Shown piece after piece: positions 1 to 13,330 of a stretch of 64,000 bases of DNA (the first letter of the stretch is position 1; the number at the start of each line of letters is the position of its first letter). Position numbers and translations under genes: made by a program. Source of the DNA: Cymbidium sinense (taxonomy: Eukaryota > Streptophyta > Magnoliopsida > Asparagales > Orchidaceae); NCBI GenBank assembly GCA_021442155.1, contig CM038232.1, positions 62,651,436-62,715,435 of the forward strand. Reading direction: 5' to 3'. The notes under the pieces were generated by a model that saw only the letters and a list, made by a program, of their open reading frames with translations, was not told the origin of the DNA and did no database searches.

Positions 1-1347
1 GAGAATTATACATTTGAATTAGAATTTTATTAAAAGGCTAGGAATTATAATCTCACAATACAAGATTATGAAAATACTTAGGAGGTGAGGATTTATTCTT
101 GTAGCCCAAAGGAAAACAACAACCTTAGATCCTAAATCTAGGGAGTTTTAGTGGGAGCCAAAGCATGTCCTAAATCTAAGTAAAGATGGGTATATTGTTT
201 ACCTCCACAAGAGAGGGTAAACAACCTGACTGCTGGACTTAAAATTTCCTGGAGTGATAGTCAGCTAACTCCTACATTTTAAAATCATATGATCAAGTCA
301 TATCTTTTACAAGATTGTTAGGTTATTATTATTAGAAAGAAACTAAAATCCTTAAACCCACTCCATAAGAGACTAGAGCATGAGTGGTATGTGTAATGAC
401 TTAGTCTAATGCAAATATTTTTAATTTTTATTTGATTTTGGACTCTTTATTTTGACAAAGGCTATTAGATTTTTTTATGTCTAAATACATGATGAAATAA
501 GATTATTGGCTAAATTAGAAAGAAAGAGGTATTTTTCACCACAGTGGAGACCCTCAAAGGTCAAGTCTTCCTTTATCGTGCAAGGATGGAAACCCTCTCT
601 TAAGAAGAGTAAAATAAGATGATATGCATGATCTTAAGCATACAAAATCTAGCTAAGGGGTTACTAAATCTTTTAATTATCTTGATTTAATACCTAGGAT
701 TTATGTAAGATTATGAGTTATTTACAATGCTATTATTACCGGACCGGCCGGTTCGACCGTGAACTGGTCACTACGCTGGTCCGGGATGTTCAAAAAATTG
801 GCTCAACAAAGAACCATGGGAGACCGCAGCAAACTGGTAGTTCAATCACAGAATTGGATAATCGACCGTGGTTCGATCAATCTGTCTATCCACGATCAGA
901 CAGCTGTAAGACCTCACGCAGTTGATTAGATCCTTAGCGGCTCACTGAATTTGTTCCCCTCGATCCTATAATTCAAAATCGCTTCTCTCACAGAAACATG
1001 ATAATATATATATATTTTTAAAATTGAAGAGTGGACAATAGTCGAGAATACAAGACACCTTAGGCAAGATTCAAGCATTTAATAATTTTAATTTAATCTT
1101 GTATTTTTCTCTGATCTCTCACGGATCCCTTCATAAATATTATTATGTATGTATTATTCTCTCATACAAGTTCTTAAGTGAATTGATTTTATTATATGTC
1201 TATTTTTTAAATTTATATAAATGGATTTATGATAAGTTCATGCTAAGTTTGATGAACTAATTCATCTTCTTATGGGATATATTTTGACAATTTATTTATT
1301 CATATTCTCTTTCATTTATTAAATATTTATTTATTTTTATATTTAGT
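1..1347. other. Intergenic DNA, no gene recognised
   Basis: I see no coding region here. The stretch is AT-rich except for a GC-richer block around 735-905, which contains CCGG-rich words such as accggaccggccggttcgac. A related CCGG/TTCGACC word recurs near 4449, on the far side of the hAT relic. These words could be subterminal sequence of the hAT element, but no matching terminal repeats or target duplication could be read. The short frame at 713-925 has no recognisable domain. Confidence 0.5.
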
Positions 1348-3915
1348 ATGGAGCCTTCTGAAAGTCAAAAATCTATTTCTTCCCATAATGTTCATGAGAA
1401 AATAGATCCGGCTTGGAATCATTTTAGTGAATCTAGATGTCCTAATGAAAAAAGCAGTATAAGTGTTTCAATTGTGGATATTATACAAAGGATGGAGGCA
1501 TAAATAGAATGAAGCAACATTTAGCAGGAGTTAAGAGGAACATTGCTCCATGCAAAAAAGTTTCACATGATATTCGCTTTCAAATGCAAGAAAATTTAAA
1601 AGCAATATCTCAGAAAAAATAAGATACACAGGAGGATAGAGGGAATGTACATCCTTATAATCAACATATTATTGAAGAAGAGAGAGGCTCTTATCTATCA
1701 AAATCATAATCATCAACTACACATGATAAAGAATTACATAAAGAAAAAATAAAAGTAGATGAAATTTATGCTTACTTTGCTCCAAGAATAAAACCTAGGT
1801 CACAACCATCTTTAAAAAGTGTTTTGGCATCTAAAGAAGCAGTATAGAGAGCTGACATGGCCATTGCTAGATGATTTTTTGATAATTGTATTCCATTCAA
1901 TGCTTTAAATTTATCATTTGCTCAGAAAGCTATAGATGCAATACTTGCTATTGGACCAAGTTATGAACTTCCATCATATCACAAGATGAGAATTAATCTA
2001 TTGAGGGATTGCAAAGAAGAATGTAAACTTCTAGTTGAATCTTATAGGCGTTGTTGGAAGGAAACATGGTGCACTTTAATGGTTGATGGATTGACAGATG
2101 TTAGAAATATAACATTAATTAATTTTTTAGTTTATTATCTATGAGGAGTATCTTTTTTAAAATCTGTTGATGCTTTTGAAATTAAGAAAGATAGTACAAC
2201 TCTTTGTTCTTTATTTACTGAAGTAGTTGAGTGGATAGATCCAGAAAATATTGTGCAACTTATGACAGATAATGCAACAAATTATAAGAAGGCTGGAGAG
2301 TTATTGCATGAAAAGTACAATAATATTTGTTAGTCTCCTTGTGAAGCACATTACTTGAATTTGATTCTAAAAGATATTGGTAGCTTGCCTCATGTAGTGG
2401 ATCTTGCAAGAAGGCATCAAAGATAACAATATTAATTTACAATCATATTTTTCTATTATCTTGGTTGAGGAAAAGATAAGGGTGGACTAAAATAGTACGC
2501 TTAGGAGCTATTCATTTTGCAACAACTTTTATTACTTTGAAAAGTATATATGATTATAAACATGATTTGTAAGCTCTTGCTACAAATAAGCATTATGTGG
2601 ATTCAAAGTTAGCAAAAAAATGTTAAAGGAAAAGAAGCATCTTCTATCATCATGGATAACAAATTTTGGAATGATTGTTTAATTATGTCAAAAATAATAG
2701 GATCGTTAATAAGATTATTGCAATTTGTTGATTCAGACAAAAAACTATCTCTTGGTTATGTTTATGATGGCATGTATAGAACAAGAAAGGCACTTAAAAG
2801 AATGTTTAGAGGTGTTAAAATATTGTATTAGTCATATACTTATATTACTAAGAAAAGATGGAATGAACAACTCTGTCAAGGTATCCACTCAACTGCTTAT
2901 TTCTTAAATCCACATTTTCAGTATGATCAAGAGAATTACTGTCAAAAATCAGAAGTTATGCAAGGATTACTTGAACTGATTAGAAATAAAGATATATGTC
3001 CCAAGCCTAAATTGGTAATGAATGAAATTAGAATATATCGAGATAATCTAGAAAGTTTGGGAGTGACAGACTACTATGGCCAAAGAAATGCAACCTGGTT
3101 AGTGAGTTTTTCATAATTTTATTTATTTTTCATTGTATCTCATTATCTTTTATTGACATATTTTATAATTTTGAGTTAATTTAAATTTTATATGCAGATG
3201 AATGGTGAAAGATGTTTGGTTCTAGTGCTCCTAATTTACGAAAATTGGCTATTAGAATTTTAAGCCAAACTTCTTCTTCCGAGTGTGAAAGAAATTGGAG
3301 TGTTTTCAAACAAATTCATACAAAAAGAAGAAATAATTTGGAACACTAGAGATTAAATGATCTTGTATATGTTCGTTATAATCTTAATTTGAGGAACAAG
3401 TATGCTTTTTTTTAATCTTTTATTATTAAGCTACTGTTCTTAAGTTCTTAACATTGATACTTATATAAAATTTTATGTTTATTTGATAGGTTTCATCTTA
3501 AAAAAAGAAATTATGATACATTGGATTATTCAAGTATCGAGACAATAGATTTTTGGATAGTTGATGAAGAATATACTCATGAATTAAATTATGATGATTT
3601 AGAGAATAAAATATATAAAAATGATGCCATTCCTATTGTTGAAAGAGTAAATATATCATCCAATATAACAACTAATAGTAGGTTAATTAAATTATACTTA
3701 TATTGATTATAAAGATGAAGAAGTAATTTATTTTCTATGTGTGATTTGTAAATACTAATGAGGGTCATGAAGCAATTGGTGTAACAGATGAAATATATGA
3801 AACACCTGAACATGATATTTTAGAAGCTTTTGAAGTTGATTGGGAGACAAACTTTGGGGAGGTAATTTTTGATGTAGGATCCTTTGAAGAGACAACATTT
3901 AGAGATGAATTTTAA
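1348..3915 (+). pseudogene. Decayed hAT-family transposase (BED / DUF659 type)
   Basis: This is a broken plant hAT DNA-transposase gene. Read across frames, it begins near 1348 with a BED-type zinc finger region at about 1400-1560: K-C-F-N-C-G, then GGINRMKQHLAG, then the usual NIAPCKKVSHD stretch. A DUF659 block follows at about 1850-2430, with the words AIARWFFDN, FNALNLSFAQKAIDAI, LMVDGLTD and the catalytic-type MTDNATNYKKAG. A conserved middle part lies at about 2880-3090, including NPHFQYDQENYCQ. The hAT C-terminal dimerisation segment is at about 3225-3410 (SSSECERNWS, HTKRRNNLE). Two introns are plausible near 3100-3198 and 3402-3490. In-frame stops (for example in LVYYL*GVSFL and after KYNNIC) and frameshifts make it non-functional. 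No terminal inverted repeats or 8-bp target duplication could be fixed. A sister copy lies at 59.7-64 kb. Confidence 0.85.
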
Positions 3916-5049
3916 TATATTTGATTAGAATCCATTTCTTTTGAACTTATTTTAGAGATAAATTTTAATATGTATTTGATGTTTTAGTTTTTAGCGGAAG
4001 TTTTCGGCCAAAGAACACAAATTATTGATATTTCATATATCATTTTTATTGAATTATTAATATCTCAAATTTATTATGACTTGTTATTTATTAGTTTTAA
4101 TTATTAAGTGTTTTACATCATAATTTACAATGTCTTTATATAATTAATTTTGTTTATATTTTACTTGTATATTTTATATAGTTGATGTCAAATTACTAAT
4201 TTTAATTTAATTTCAATTCCTTTTTAGATAAGCAATTTCTTGAAGCTCTATAATGGATTTTTTCAAAGAATTATCATGGCTACAAAAGAGGTTAGTATTT
4301 ATATATTAATGTATTTAACTTTAAAATTGCAGGAGATTTTTTTGCATATGATTTATATTTTATAATTTATTTCTCTCAAATTGCACATATTGTATGATTA
4401 TTTGATCATTTAAATCTCATTTAGATAATTTAATATTTATTATATCATCCGGTTTGACCCCGATTCGACCTTTAAATCTTTAACCTCTCTATTTTCCTGT
4501 TCTATGTCCAGTTCAATTTTCACAACTTTGGTTATTTATAAAATTTAGTTATGAGTTGTAGTTGGGGTAGAAAATTTATTTTTCCCTGAGAGCATAACCA
4601 GATCCAGGCCACATATTAAATCACCATATATGAAAAAACTAAGAAAAGACATGCCATTTTTATTGCACAATTGTACATAAAATATCAAATAATTTATAGA
4701 CCCAACGTAAAAGAATAACAGGCTAGTGCCGTCGGGTACCACTATACAACCCGAAAAGAGGAATGGGTAGCCGAGCTCTACCCTCATACAACCTGGTATA
4801 TGAAATAATAATTAAAATTTTTACAAATAAGTAAATGCTATGGGGGTCTTCTTATCTTCTTTCTTCATGTCCCCTCCATTTCATCATTTGGGTTTGCTTG
4901 CTCTAAAGGCATCACGGGGGTCTCCCAGGACAAAGTCTTCTAGCCTCCGCTCATCTTAATCCCTTATAATGCTAACCATAATTCCCATAATTATATTAAA
5001 AATAGAAAAAGTAAATCTAACTACACCTGCAAAATAAGTGTTAGCTAAA
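3916..5049. other. Intergenic AT-rich DNA after the hAT relic
   Basis: No gene is visible. The part up to about 4545 is probably the 3' untranslated or subterminal part of the hAT element. From about 4560 the sequence changes to moderately GC-rich DNA (gtcgggtaccactatacaac, ctctccccaggac-like words). This could be internal sequence downstream of the first long LTR-like repeat when that repeat is read on the minus strand. No boundary could be fixed. Confidence 0.4.
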
Positions 5050-5924
5050 CACACGTTACAATCTAATCAGTTATATGTATAACTTAGACTTAGCACCCTG
5101 CACATGGGCAACCAAGTCCATCTGTCCTAATTTAAATTATACTTAGGGGTTAAGCAACTTGCAAAAGAGAGCATTTATGCTTATTTTAAGCACCCCTTAA
5201 GCACAATCTCTTGTAAAAAATATGATTAGGCTAATCATGACCTAACATCCAGTCTACGAGGCATACACCCTAACATCTAGTCTATAATAATATATCATAA
5301 AACCAAACATACATCAAACCATGCACCTCCCTAACATAAAGATAGAAATTGTGACTTAATATAAGATGTGTGTATGAAGAATTGTGTGGTATACCCTAAC
5401 TAGGCTTTATTATAATTTTCTAAGTAAAAAAGGATTTAATTTGAAGGATGGTTTCACTTTAAGTGGCTTAATTGATTTGTGAGCTTTACTTAATATTTTC
5501 TTTTATTTCACCTGCTTTACAGTTAACAAGTAGTATAAAGAGAAGAAAAGAGAAGATCACTCTTTCTTATCCCTACCTTAAGCCACATCTAAAGCGTATT
5601 AATTAATCAATTCTCTTTAGTGAATGACTTATTACATATTTTAATTAGTCCTAGGTTTAGATTCAATTTAAATAACCTTATTCAATAAGAGAGGCATCTT
5701 AAGATTAATTGGAATGAACTACTATCACATGACACATATCCATTCATTTCTTTTCATCATATATAACATGCATATGATTAAGTCCTAAACATATCTATGC
5801 ATACAATATATTTTTGGCACACTTAAATATAGGATGCATGAATGATTTTCATAGAAAAAGAGTATTCTCATTCATTAGCTAAATACACATTCAAATGTAT
5901 GAAAGTTCTATGCAAGTACTTCAC

Positions 5925-6290
5925 CATTGCTTTGCACCGGTGGAGTAAGGTAGGAACTTTCTTGGGGCTACTTAAAGTTGCGCATCCCTGGAATGTCTAG
6001 ACTAGATATACTCGCTATTCTTAAATACATATGGATGTATAAGCAACTATAATAATAGGAAAACCTAGCAAAAGTATAATTTAATTTAATTAATTTTTTT
6101 TGTGAATGAATTAAAGCTCTATCCAAATTCTAAATTCAAAATGCATAAGAATGAAATCAAACGAGTACGCCACTATTGTTTAGCACCAGGGGAGTGAGGT
6201 AGGAACCTCCTTGGGGCTACTTAAAGTTGTGCGTCCTCGGAATGTCCAAACTAATATACCCACTAACATTCGTACTTATGCAAATCAACA
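5925..6290. repeat. Internal 249-bp tandem repeat in unit 1 (2 copies)
   Basis: The phrase cttggggctacttaaagttg recurs at 5961 and 6210, a spacing of 249 bp. Each occurrence follows a gtgaggtaggaacc word and precedes a cGGaatgtccaaact word and a tatacccac word. Unit 2 has three copies of the same repeat, at 12730, 13001 and 13250, so copy number differs between the two long units. Confidence 0.75.
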
Positions 6291-9039
6291 TATGAATGAA
6301 ACAAAGGAACATATGTATGCATAGCTAATGTCACAACATGTATTATTATTCATTAATAAGCTTTTGAAAATACATTTGAGATTTAATAGTCATAATAGCC
6401 ACACATATTTTTAATTAAGTCAACACATGTAAATTTGACATAAAAGAAATCATTTATTTTAATTGATTTTTGAAAGAAATGAATGCATGACTATAAGTGG
6501 CATGCAACATCTTAATATGATTAGAAAGAAATAAAAAAATACAAGCATAAAATTTCATTCAATCCAACTAATTCCTAAGGACAATCACATTGAACAAGCT
6601 TATTTAAAATAAACCAAAGTTTATTATAGTCACTTTTGATTTTATGTTTGATTTGATTTAAAAAGAAATGTGAGAAATAGGTGTTTGCTAATCCTAATCC
6701 CATTCCCCATATGTGAACTAATTTGATTTAATGAAAAGTAATTTGATTGATTTTATGAATTGGTTAAGTTAAGCATGGATTAAATTAATTAATTAATCCT
6801 TAACTATGTTACCTTAAAGTAATCATCTAAATAATTATGAGCTAATATAATATGCAAATAAATTGAAAAGTAAATGACAATGCTTCTATGAAATGAAAGG
6901 GGCCTGATGTAATTAGGTCATAATCATTTAATAATTAATTTTAAGGAACCATTTTAATTACTTCTATGGATTTCTCACACATGTGAGTTAACCATAATTT
7001 CATTAGCTCTCTTTAGGTCATTGAACACCCAAAGAACTACCCAAGGATCAATTAGGGAAATTAGATCTAGTTAAATTTTTTAGTTTAGTTGATCAAAGGA
7101 TTAATCCATTAATTCATTTTTCTCTATATTAATTATCAAATTTGATTATCTTTTGAAAATGAAATGGACTTAAAGGAAAAAGGTTGAAAAAGAGGTCCCT
7201 ACATATTTCCATAAGCCATCCATTGGATTAAGCCTACTTTAATATGATTTGAATTCCAATTTAGCTAATTAAGTTTTAAATTAGTTAATTAATTAATAAT
7301 TAGGACTTTAGTTGAAAAGAGAGGGAAAACTAGAGAGAGGATTAGGAGGGAGGCTCCAATCCACTTCCCTAAGTCTCCTTATTGTTCAATAGTGATTAGG
7401 GAGTTTAAATAATTAATTAATCACAATTCATATACTTAATCACCCCTTAATAAAGTTAAGAGGATAATTAGGACTTAATTAATCAATTTTTCTAATTAAT
7501 CAACCAATAAATTCCAAGAAAAATAGAGGAGGCACAGGTCATCCCCCTAAACATTCTCAAAAAGCTTGAAATCAATTAGATGATTAATTAAGGAGTAATT
7601 AAGCTAATTAAGTTTTTAATTAAACCATAATTAAGCTTTATTTACTATACAAAATCCAATGAAAATATTTTTATTAAATTCTTCTCTGAAATACCTTTAA
7701 AATGAGCCTTATTTACATTTTTTGGATTTTTCTACAATCAGTTATGAATTTTAAAAATTTTAACCTTAAAAATGGATTAATTTACTCTAATTAATCCCCT
7801 ACATCATCATGCACGCGGCGTCGACATGGCGCTTTCCATGTGACATGATGGGATTGGTTATTTATATTGTCACATCATGCGGCTGAGTCAGCCGGCTGCG
7901 AACACGCTTTCTCGTGGACCGTCTGATCTGAGATCGGACGGCCTTGATTAATCCCGCAGTTTAAAGGAATAATCAGGGATCTAAGCATGATCTAATCATG
8001 GTCATCCTTTCTGATCATGCGGAACGGACGACTTGTGATCTTTCTCCTTCGCGAGCAATAAATGATGAATTTCGTCCATCTTTCTCCATTTGGATCTGAG
8101 CTCACCAAAGCTTGGATTGATTCCAACATGATCTCACACCATCAAGGGAAGGAGAGGAACACATCTAATGGCTAAGATCACATGCAATAGAAATTTCTTT
8201 CACGAAAGACCAAACCCGAAATCACCTAGGATATGGTTTTGAGGAATTACATTACCGGAGCTCAAGACCAACAGAGGGATCGATGGTGGTAGCTTTGTCT
8301 AGTAGAGACGAAGCCCAGGGGCCTTGATTTGGGGTAGATTTCCTTGAAGACCAAGATTGTCTTATTTGGCATTCGGTCTTGATCGAACTCCCACTTTCGA
8401 TGGCTTTGGAGCTTGGGAAATGATTTGTATGGCTTTGAATAGGTCCAAGGAAGGTGAGTGCAAGTTTGATTGAAGTTTGGTGGAGGATTGAGCAAATGAG
8501 ATTTGAAATTGGCTTCCCTTATTTCAGGTTGATATAAAATCGAGAGAGGGAAAAATGGGGAGCTTGGGAGCTCGGGGAATGGTTGTGGGAGACTCTCCTT
8601 CACTCTCTCTGGCTCAAACAAAGTTGAATCAATGAATTCCCATTTGAATTGAGGGGGTATATCTCCTCAATTGTTGAGGTCAATGGATGGGATTCAATCC
8701 CATTTTTTCACTGGCCAGCCACTGTCAGACTGCTAGAATTGTCTCCATCAAGTCCACGTGGCTCGCCAGGAGTAGGGGAAGGCTTGGGAGGTGGGTCAAG
8801 GTTTGATATGTGGGGGATTTGTTTCCTTGATCCATTGGGTGCTCGGGTTGCATGGAAGGTGAGTTGGCTCACCTCCCTTTGGTCCGTGGAAAGTCCTAGT
8901 ATGCTTAGAGTGGACTAGGAAGGCTAGGCATACTTCATTTGGTAATTAGATGGCCACTCAAGTGATGGGAGACTGGACTTTGCCAAATGGGGGAGGAATC
9001 CTATGTGAAGAAGTTTGTCCAATAATTAATCCCCTTGGA

Positions 9040-11050
9040 TGGAGCCCACTTTGCTTTTGGTATGACTTTGGACTGACCTAGGGTCAATTTGGGTCAGGTT
9101 TGGTCAGCCACCAAGGTCCTATGGGTTCATTTTAGGTGCTTTGGCTTCATTTGGTTAAATGGGTTCATATGGGTTCATGTTGGGTTGGGTTGACGAATTG
9201 GTTAAATTGGGCTCAATTATGGTTTTATTCAAGTTTAATAATCAATTTAAAATGAACTTGTGCCATTGGTTGCAATCAATTTGGGTTTAATTTGGATTTT
9301 GGCCAGTTTGACCTTTTAGGTCAATTTGAGCTAGGTTGAGTCAAGTTGACCAATTGGTCAAATTAGGCTCAATTACGCCTTTGGTCAAGTTCAATAATTG
9401 ATTTGGAATGAACTTGATCCATTGGTTGCAATAAATTTAGGTTGAATTTGAATTTTGGCCAATTTGACCTTTTAGGTCAATTTGGGTCAACTTGGGTCAA
9501 ATGACCAATTGGACTTGGTTTGGCTCAATTGAGAGTTTGGTCATGTTCAATCATTGATTATGAGTTAATTTGGATCAATGGTTTCAATCAATTTGATATA
9601 TGATTGGTTTTGGCTAGTTTAGGTTTCATTTGGGCTAAAGGTTGACTTAGTCAAAGGACTAAGTTGGCTTGGTTTGACCCAATTCAATGTGGTTGATCAT
9701 CCTAGGATGATTGCTGATCATGATATGAGGTTTGAATAGCTTTGGTTCAATTTGATTTGGGTTGGATTAGAACTTGGCTGAAAAAGAGTTCTTTAGGTCA
9801 CTTTGGGTCAAGTGGACCTAAATGGGTCAATTGATTTAGTTTTGGTTTGATTCAAGTTTAGTTGAACTGATATATGAGCCTAGGATTGAAATATAAATCC
9901 AACTACAATCAATTTGGAGTCTAATGGATTTTGGCTCGTTTGAAGTTTTCAAGTCAAAAAAGTTAACTTGGGCATGACTTGGGTTGACTTAAGTTTAGTT
10001 TGATAATTGTAATTTATGTTTATATTTGGCTAAATGATTGATTCAAGAGAAAATCCATTGATTTTGGCTCAATTTAGATAAGATTTAGCCAAGTCTAAGA
10101 AATTAACTAAAAAGGATTAAATTAGATTTTGGTTTGATTTTAGATTTAGTTTTGGCTATATGAATTTATATTTCATTTATATTTGGGGATATAAATGATT
10201 CATAAGAAAGTTACTTGAGTTTGGAGTGATTTGAAAGCAAATTTGACCAAGCTTAAGGATATATGTCAAAAGGGCTTAAGTAGGGAATTGATTTAGTTTG
10301 ATTTATTTTTGGTCATTGGAGGGTAGGTTTCGTTCATATTTATGAATATAAATGAAGGAGTAATTAGTTTATAAAGAAATCAATTGATTTTGGGTTAATT
10401 TGTATGAGATTTGATTAAGCTTATGGAGGTAGGTCCATAAGTCTTAAGAAGGGATTTGACTTGGCTTGATTTAGTTTGATTTGGTTTTAGCTATTTGGGT
10501 ATGGATTTCATTTATATTTATGAATATAAATGAAGGAATAATTGATTTATAAAGAAATCAATCAAGTTTGGGATAACTTATGTGGAGATTTGGCTAAGCT
10601 TATGAGAGTGGGCCACATGGCTTAAGAAGGCATTTTGATATTGGATTTTATTTGAGATTGAAGTATTTGGTTTGGAATTTGGATTTGGATTTGGTAAATT
10701 ATTGAAGGATTGAATTGATATTTGAGAAAATCAATTGAATCGAGATTGATTTGAATTTGGTTAAGGCTAAGTCCATAAGATAAAATCAAAGGGCTTAGGA
10801 AGAATGTTGATCTTGGATTTGATTATGGATTTCAAGGATTTGGTTTGGAATTTGGATTTGGATTTGATAAATGATTGAAGGATTGAATTGATCTTTGAGA
10901 AAATCAATTGAATCAAGAATGATTTGAATTTGGTTAAGGCTAAGTCCATAAGATGAAATCAAAGGGCTTAGAAAGGGTTTTGAATTTAATCATGGGTTTT
11001 AAGGATTTGGTTTGGAATTTGGATTTAGATTTGGTATTTGAGTTGGATTT
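9040..11050. repeat. Degenerate 155-175 bp tandem periodicity inside unit 1
   Basis: Two successive families of diverged tandem repeats fill this stretch. In the first (9.1-9.6 kb), a word like gaccaattggtcaaattggg recurs at about 9191, 9347 and 9502, a spacing near 155 bp. In the second (10.1-11.0 kb), repeats carry tttatatttatgaatataaatgaa and later ggatttggtttggaatttgg words. These repeat starts fall near 10290, 10456, 10633, 10805 and 10978, spacings of about 166-177 bp. The same series occurs in unit 2 (16.3-18.35 kb) and, inverted, in unit 3 (20.9-22.7 kb). The spacing is close to a nucleosome repeat; a functional reading of that is inference. Confidence 0.65.
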
Positions 11051-11288
11051 AAGGTTTGGTTTGAGAAGGAAAGCATGGACTGGGTTTAGACAATAGGGTA
11101 GCCAAATTTTTCCAAGTCCCTAAGGCATAACCTATTCCTATGGCCAACCATTATAAGTCTCTAGGCTTAGGTTAAGTTTTCACCTAATCACTAGAAGTGT
11201 TTTAAGATTAAGGGAGTTCTTAGTGTCTACAAGAGTTCTGGATCTATGATGAGGAAGTTGAGAGATCACTCCAAAAGTGAGGTCAACA

Positions 11289-11822
11289 GAATGACCCCTA
11301 ATAGGTGTGGTGTAATTGACAAGGCACACCGCATGTATTAGCGTTGATCGAGACGATCAACAACGTCTGAAGGGTCACAAGCACTAACAGAAATGATCTA
11401 CCCCTAACGTCTGAAGGGTCACAATGCAACTCAACTCATGCCAAAGGTATAAGGGAGAAAGAAAAGATTCATTGAGGGATCAAGTATGTGAACCTTCCAC
11501 TAGGAAAGCAAGTTCAGATTATCTATAGGGAGGATAAGAGTTTGATCGAAAACATGATTTCGGGGGAAAAAGATCCGCGGGGAATTAGGATTTGTATTCC
11601 ACCGTGTATGAGTGCATGAACCTTCCACTAGGGAAGAATTTTTAGATTATCCACTTGGGATAGGAATTTGATCTGATTTGATTTTGTGGTGCTCCACTGG
11701 GGATAGGATATGATTTATGCCTCGCTAAGGGGAAATTTGATTTGATTTTGAGGGAACATTCGCTGAAGATAAGAACTCGGATCCACTAGGGATAAGGTGA
11801 ATTTAATTTATATGAATAATTT
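11289..11822 (-). repeat. Motif-rich spacer between long units 1 and 2
   Basis: Read on the minus strand, this 0.5-kb segment carries about nine occurrences of a CCCnAGnGGA word (cccagtggag, ccctagtgga, cccaagtgga and so on). Several sit beside a GAAGGTTCATnCAC word. The same segment, with the same order and the same TATTAGGGGTC end, precedes the inverted unit 3 at about 20190-20712. It is therefore a regular neighbour of the long unit, probably the internal or 3' untranslated part of the parent retroelement. Confidence 0.55.
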
Positions 11823-12689
11823 GGACTTAGTACTATGCACATGAGTAACCAAGCCCACATGTCCTAATTTAGATTATGCTTAGGGGTTAAGCAACCTACA
11901 AAAAAGAGAATTTATATTTATTTTAAACACCTCTTAAGCACAATCTCTGTAGAAAATATGATTAGGCTAATCACGGCCTAACATATAGTCTACAAAATAT
12001 ACACCCTAACATCCAGTCTAAAATAGTACATCATAAAACCAACTTCATGCATCGCCTTAACATAAAGAGAGAAGTGGTGACTTACTCCTAAAGTGTGTGT
12101 ATTAGGTCTTGTGTGGTATGCCTTAACTATACTTTGTTATTATTTTCTAAGTGTGAAAGGATTTAATTTAAAGGGTGAATTTCATTTTAAATGATTTAAT
12201 TGATTTGGAAATTTTACTTAGCACTTTCTTTTGTTCCATTTGGTTTACACTTAATAACCAAGTGTTATAAAGAGAAGAAAAGAGAGAGGATCATTCTCTT
12301 TTATCCCTACCTTAAGTCACATCTAAAGCATATTAATTAATCAATTCTCTTTAGTGAATGACTTATTATATATTTTAAACAATCCTAGGCTTAGGTTCAT
12401 TTTAAATAATCTCATTCAATAAGAAAGACCTCTTAAGATTAATTGGAATTAATTACTATCACATGACACATATTCATTCATTTCTTCCCATCATATGTAA
12501 CATACACATGATTAAATCCTAAGCATACCTAAACATACAATGTATTTTAACACACTTAAATGATGGATGTAAACATGTACTTTTGGAATTTAGATGTTTC
12601 ATTTGATTGAATTATTTTATCATAATAATTTAAAGCTCTATCTAAATTCTTATATAAAAATACATAAGAATGAAATTAAATAGGTATGT

Positions 12690-13330
12690 GCCATTGTTAA
12701 CCAGGGAGGTGAGGTAATCAAATGATCTCTTTGGGGCTAACTAAAGCCTCATATTCCCAGGATGTCCAAACTATATACCCACTTGCATTCAAACATGTGT
12801 AAATTACATGAACATAAGAAAGAGAGCTCCAAATCATGTGATTAATAAATTCAACAACTTAATCATTCAAGAATGCATGGATTTTTGATAAAAGAAAGAG
12901 GGGTTCTAATTCCATAATTAAATACACACCCACATGTATAAGAGACATAAACTAGTACATGCCATTATTAACTAGGGAAGTGAGGTAATCAAATGACTTT
13001 TTTGGGGCTACTTAAAGTCTCACATTCTCAGGATGTCCAGACTAAATATTTATTTTTCTCAAATACATATAGATGTATACATAAATAAAGGAAGGAAAAT
13101 CATGCAAAAATTATATTTTTATTTGATTGAAATATTTATGCATATGAGTAAAGTCTTATCCAAACTATAATATTGAAATGTATAAGAATGAAATCAAATG
13201 GAGTACATGTTGTGGTTAAACGAAGGAAGTGAGGAAATCAAATGACCTCCTTGGGGCTAACTAAAGCCTTGTTTTCCTAGGATGTTCAAGCTATATACCC
13301 ATTAACATTCTTACTTATATAAATTAATAC
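12690..13330. repeat. Internal 249-271 bp tandem repeat in unit 2 (3 copies)
   Basis: The ttggggctaactaaagcct-type word recurs at 12730, 13001 and 13250, spacings of 271 and 249 bp. Each occurrence is flanked by gtgaggtaatcaaatga and by aggatgtccaaact/tatacccac words. It corresponds to the two-copy array at 5925-6290 in unit 1, so the array expanded or contracted after the long units separated. Confidence 0.75.

Larger units (their letters stand above)
5050..11288 (-). repeat. Long LTR-like non-coding repeat, unit 1
   Basis: This 6.2-kb stretch has no coding capacity and is repeated, in the same orientation, at 11.82-18.57 kb. Its 3' part is repeated in inverted orientation at 20.7-23.3 kb. 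Matching anchors include the block at 5085 with 11824, 5335 with 12061, 7540 with 14604, 8649 with 15928 and 11060 with 18353. On the minus strand the unit starts TGTTGACCTCACTTTTGGAG. A TATAC/ACCCCC palindrome-like promoter region lies near 8650, followed by a GC-richer stretch down to about 7800. This arrangement resembles U3-R-U5 of a very long LTR, as in LARD or Tekay/Tat-type Ty3/gypsy elements. The 3' limit near 5050 comes from loss of similarity and is approximate. The lineage is inference, because no pol gene is attached. Confidence 0.6.

Noticed and set aside
8262..8918. Frames of 119 and 89 residues inside long repeat unit 1
   Set aside because: They overlap on opposite strands, are not kept in units 2 and 3, and lie in an LTR-like transcribed leader.
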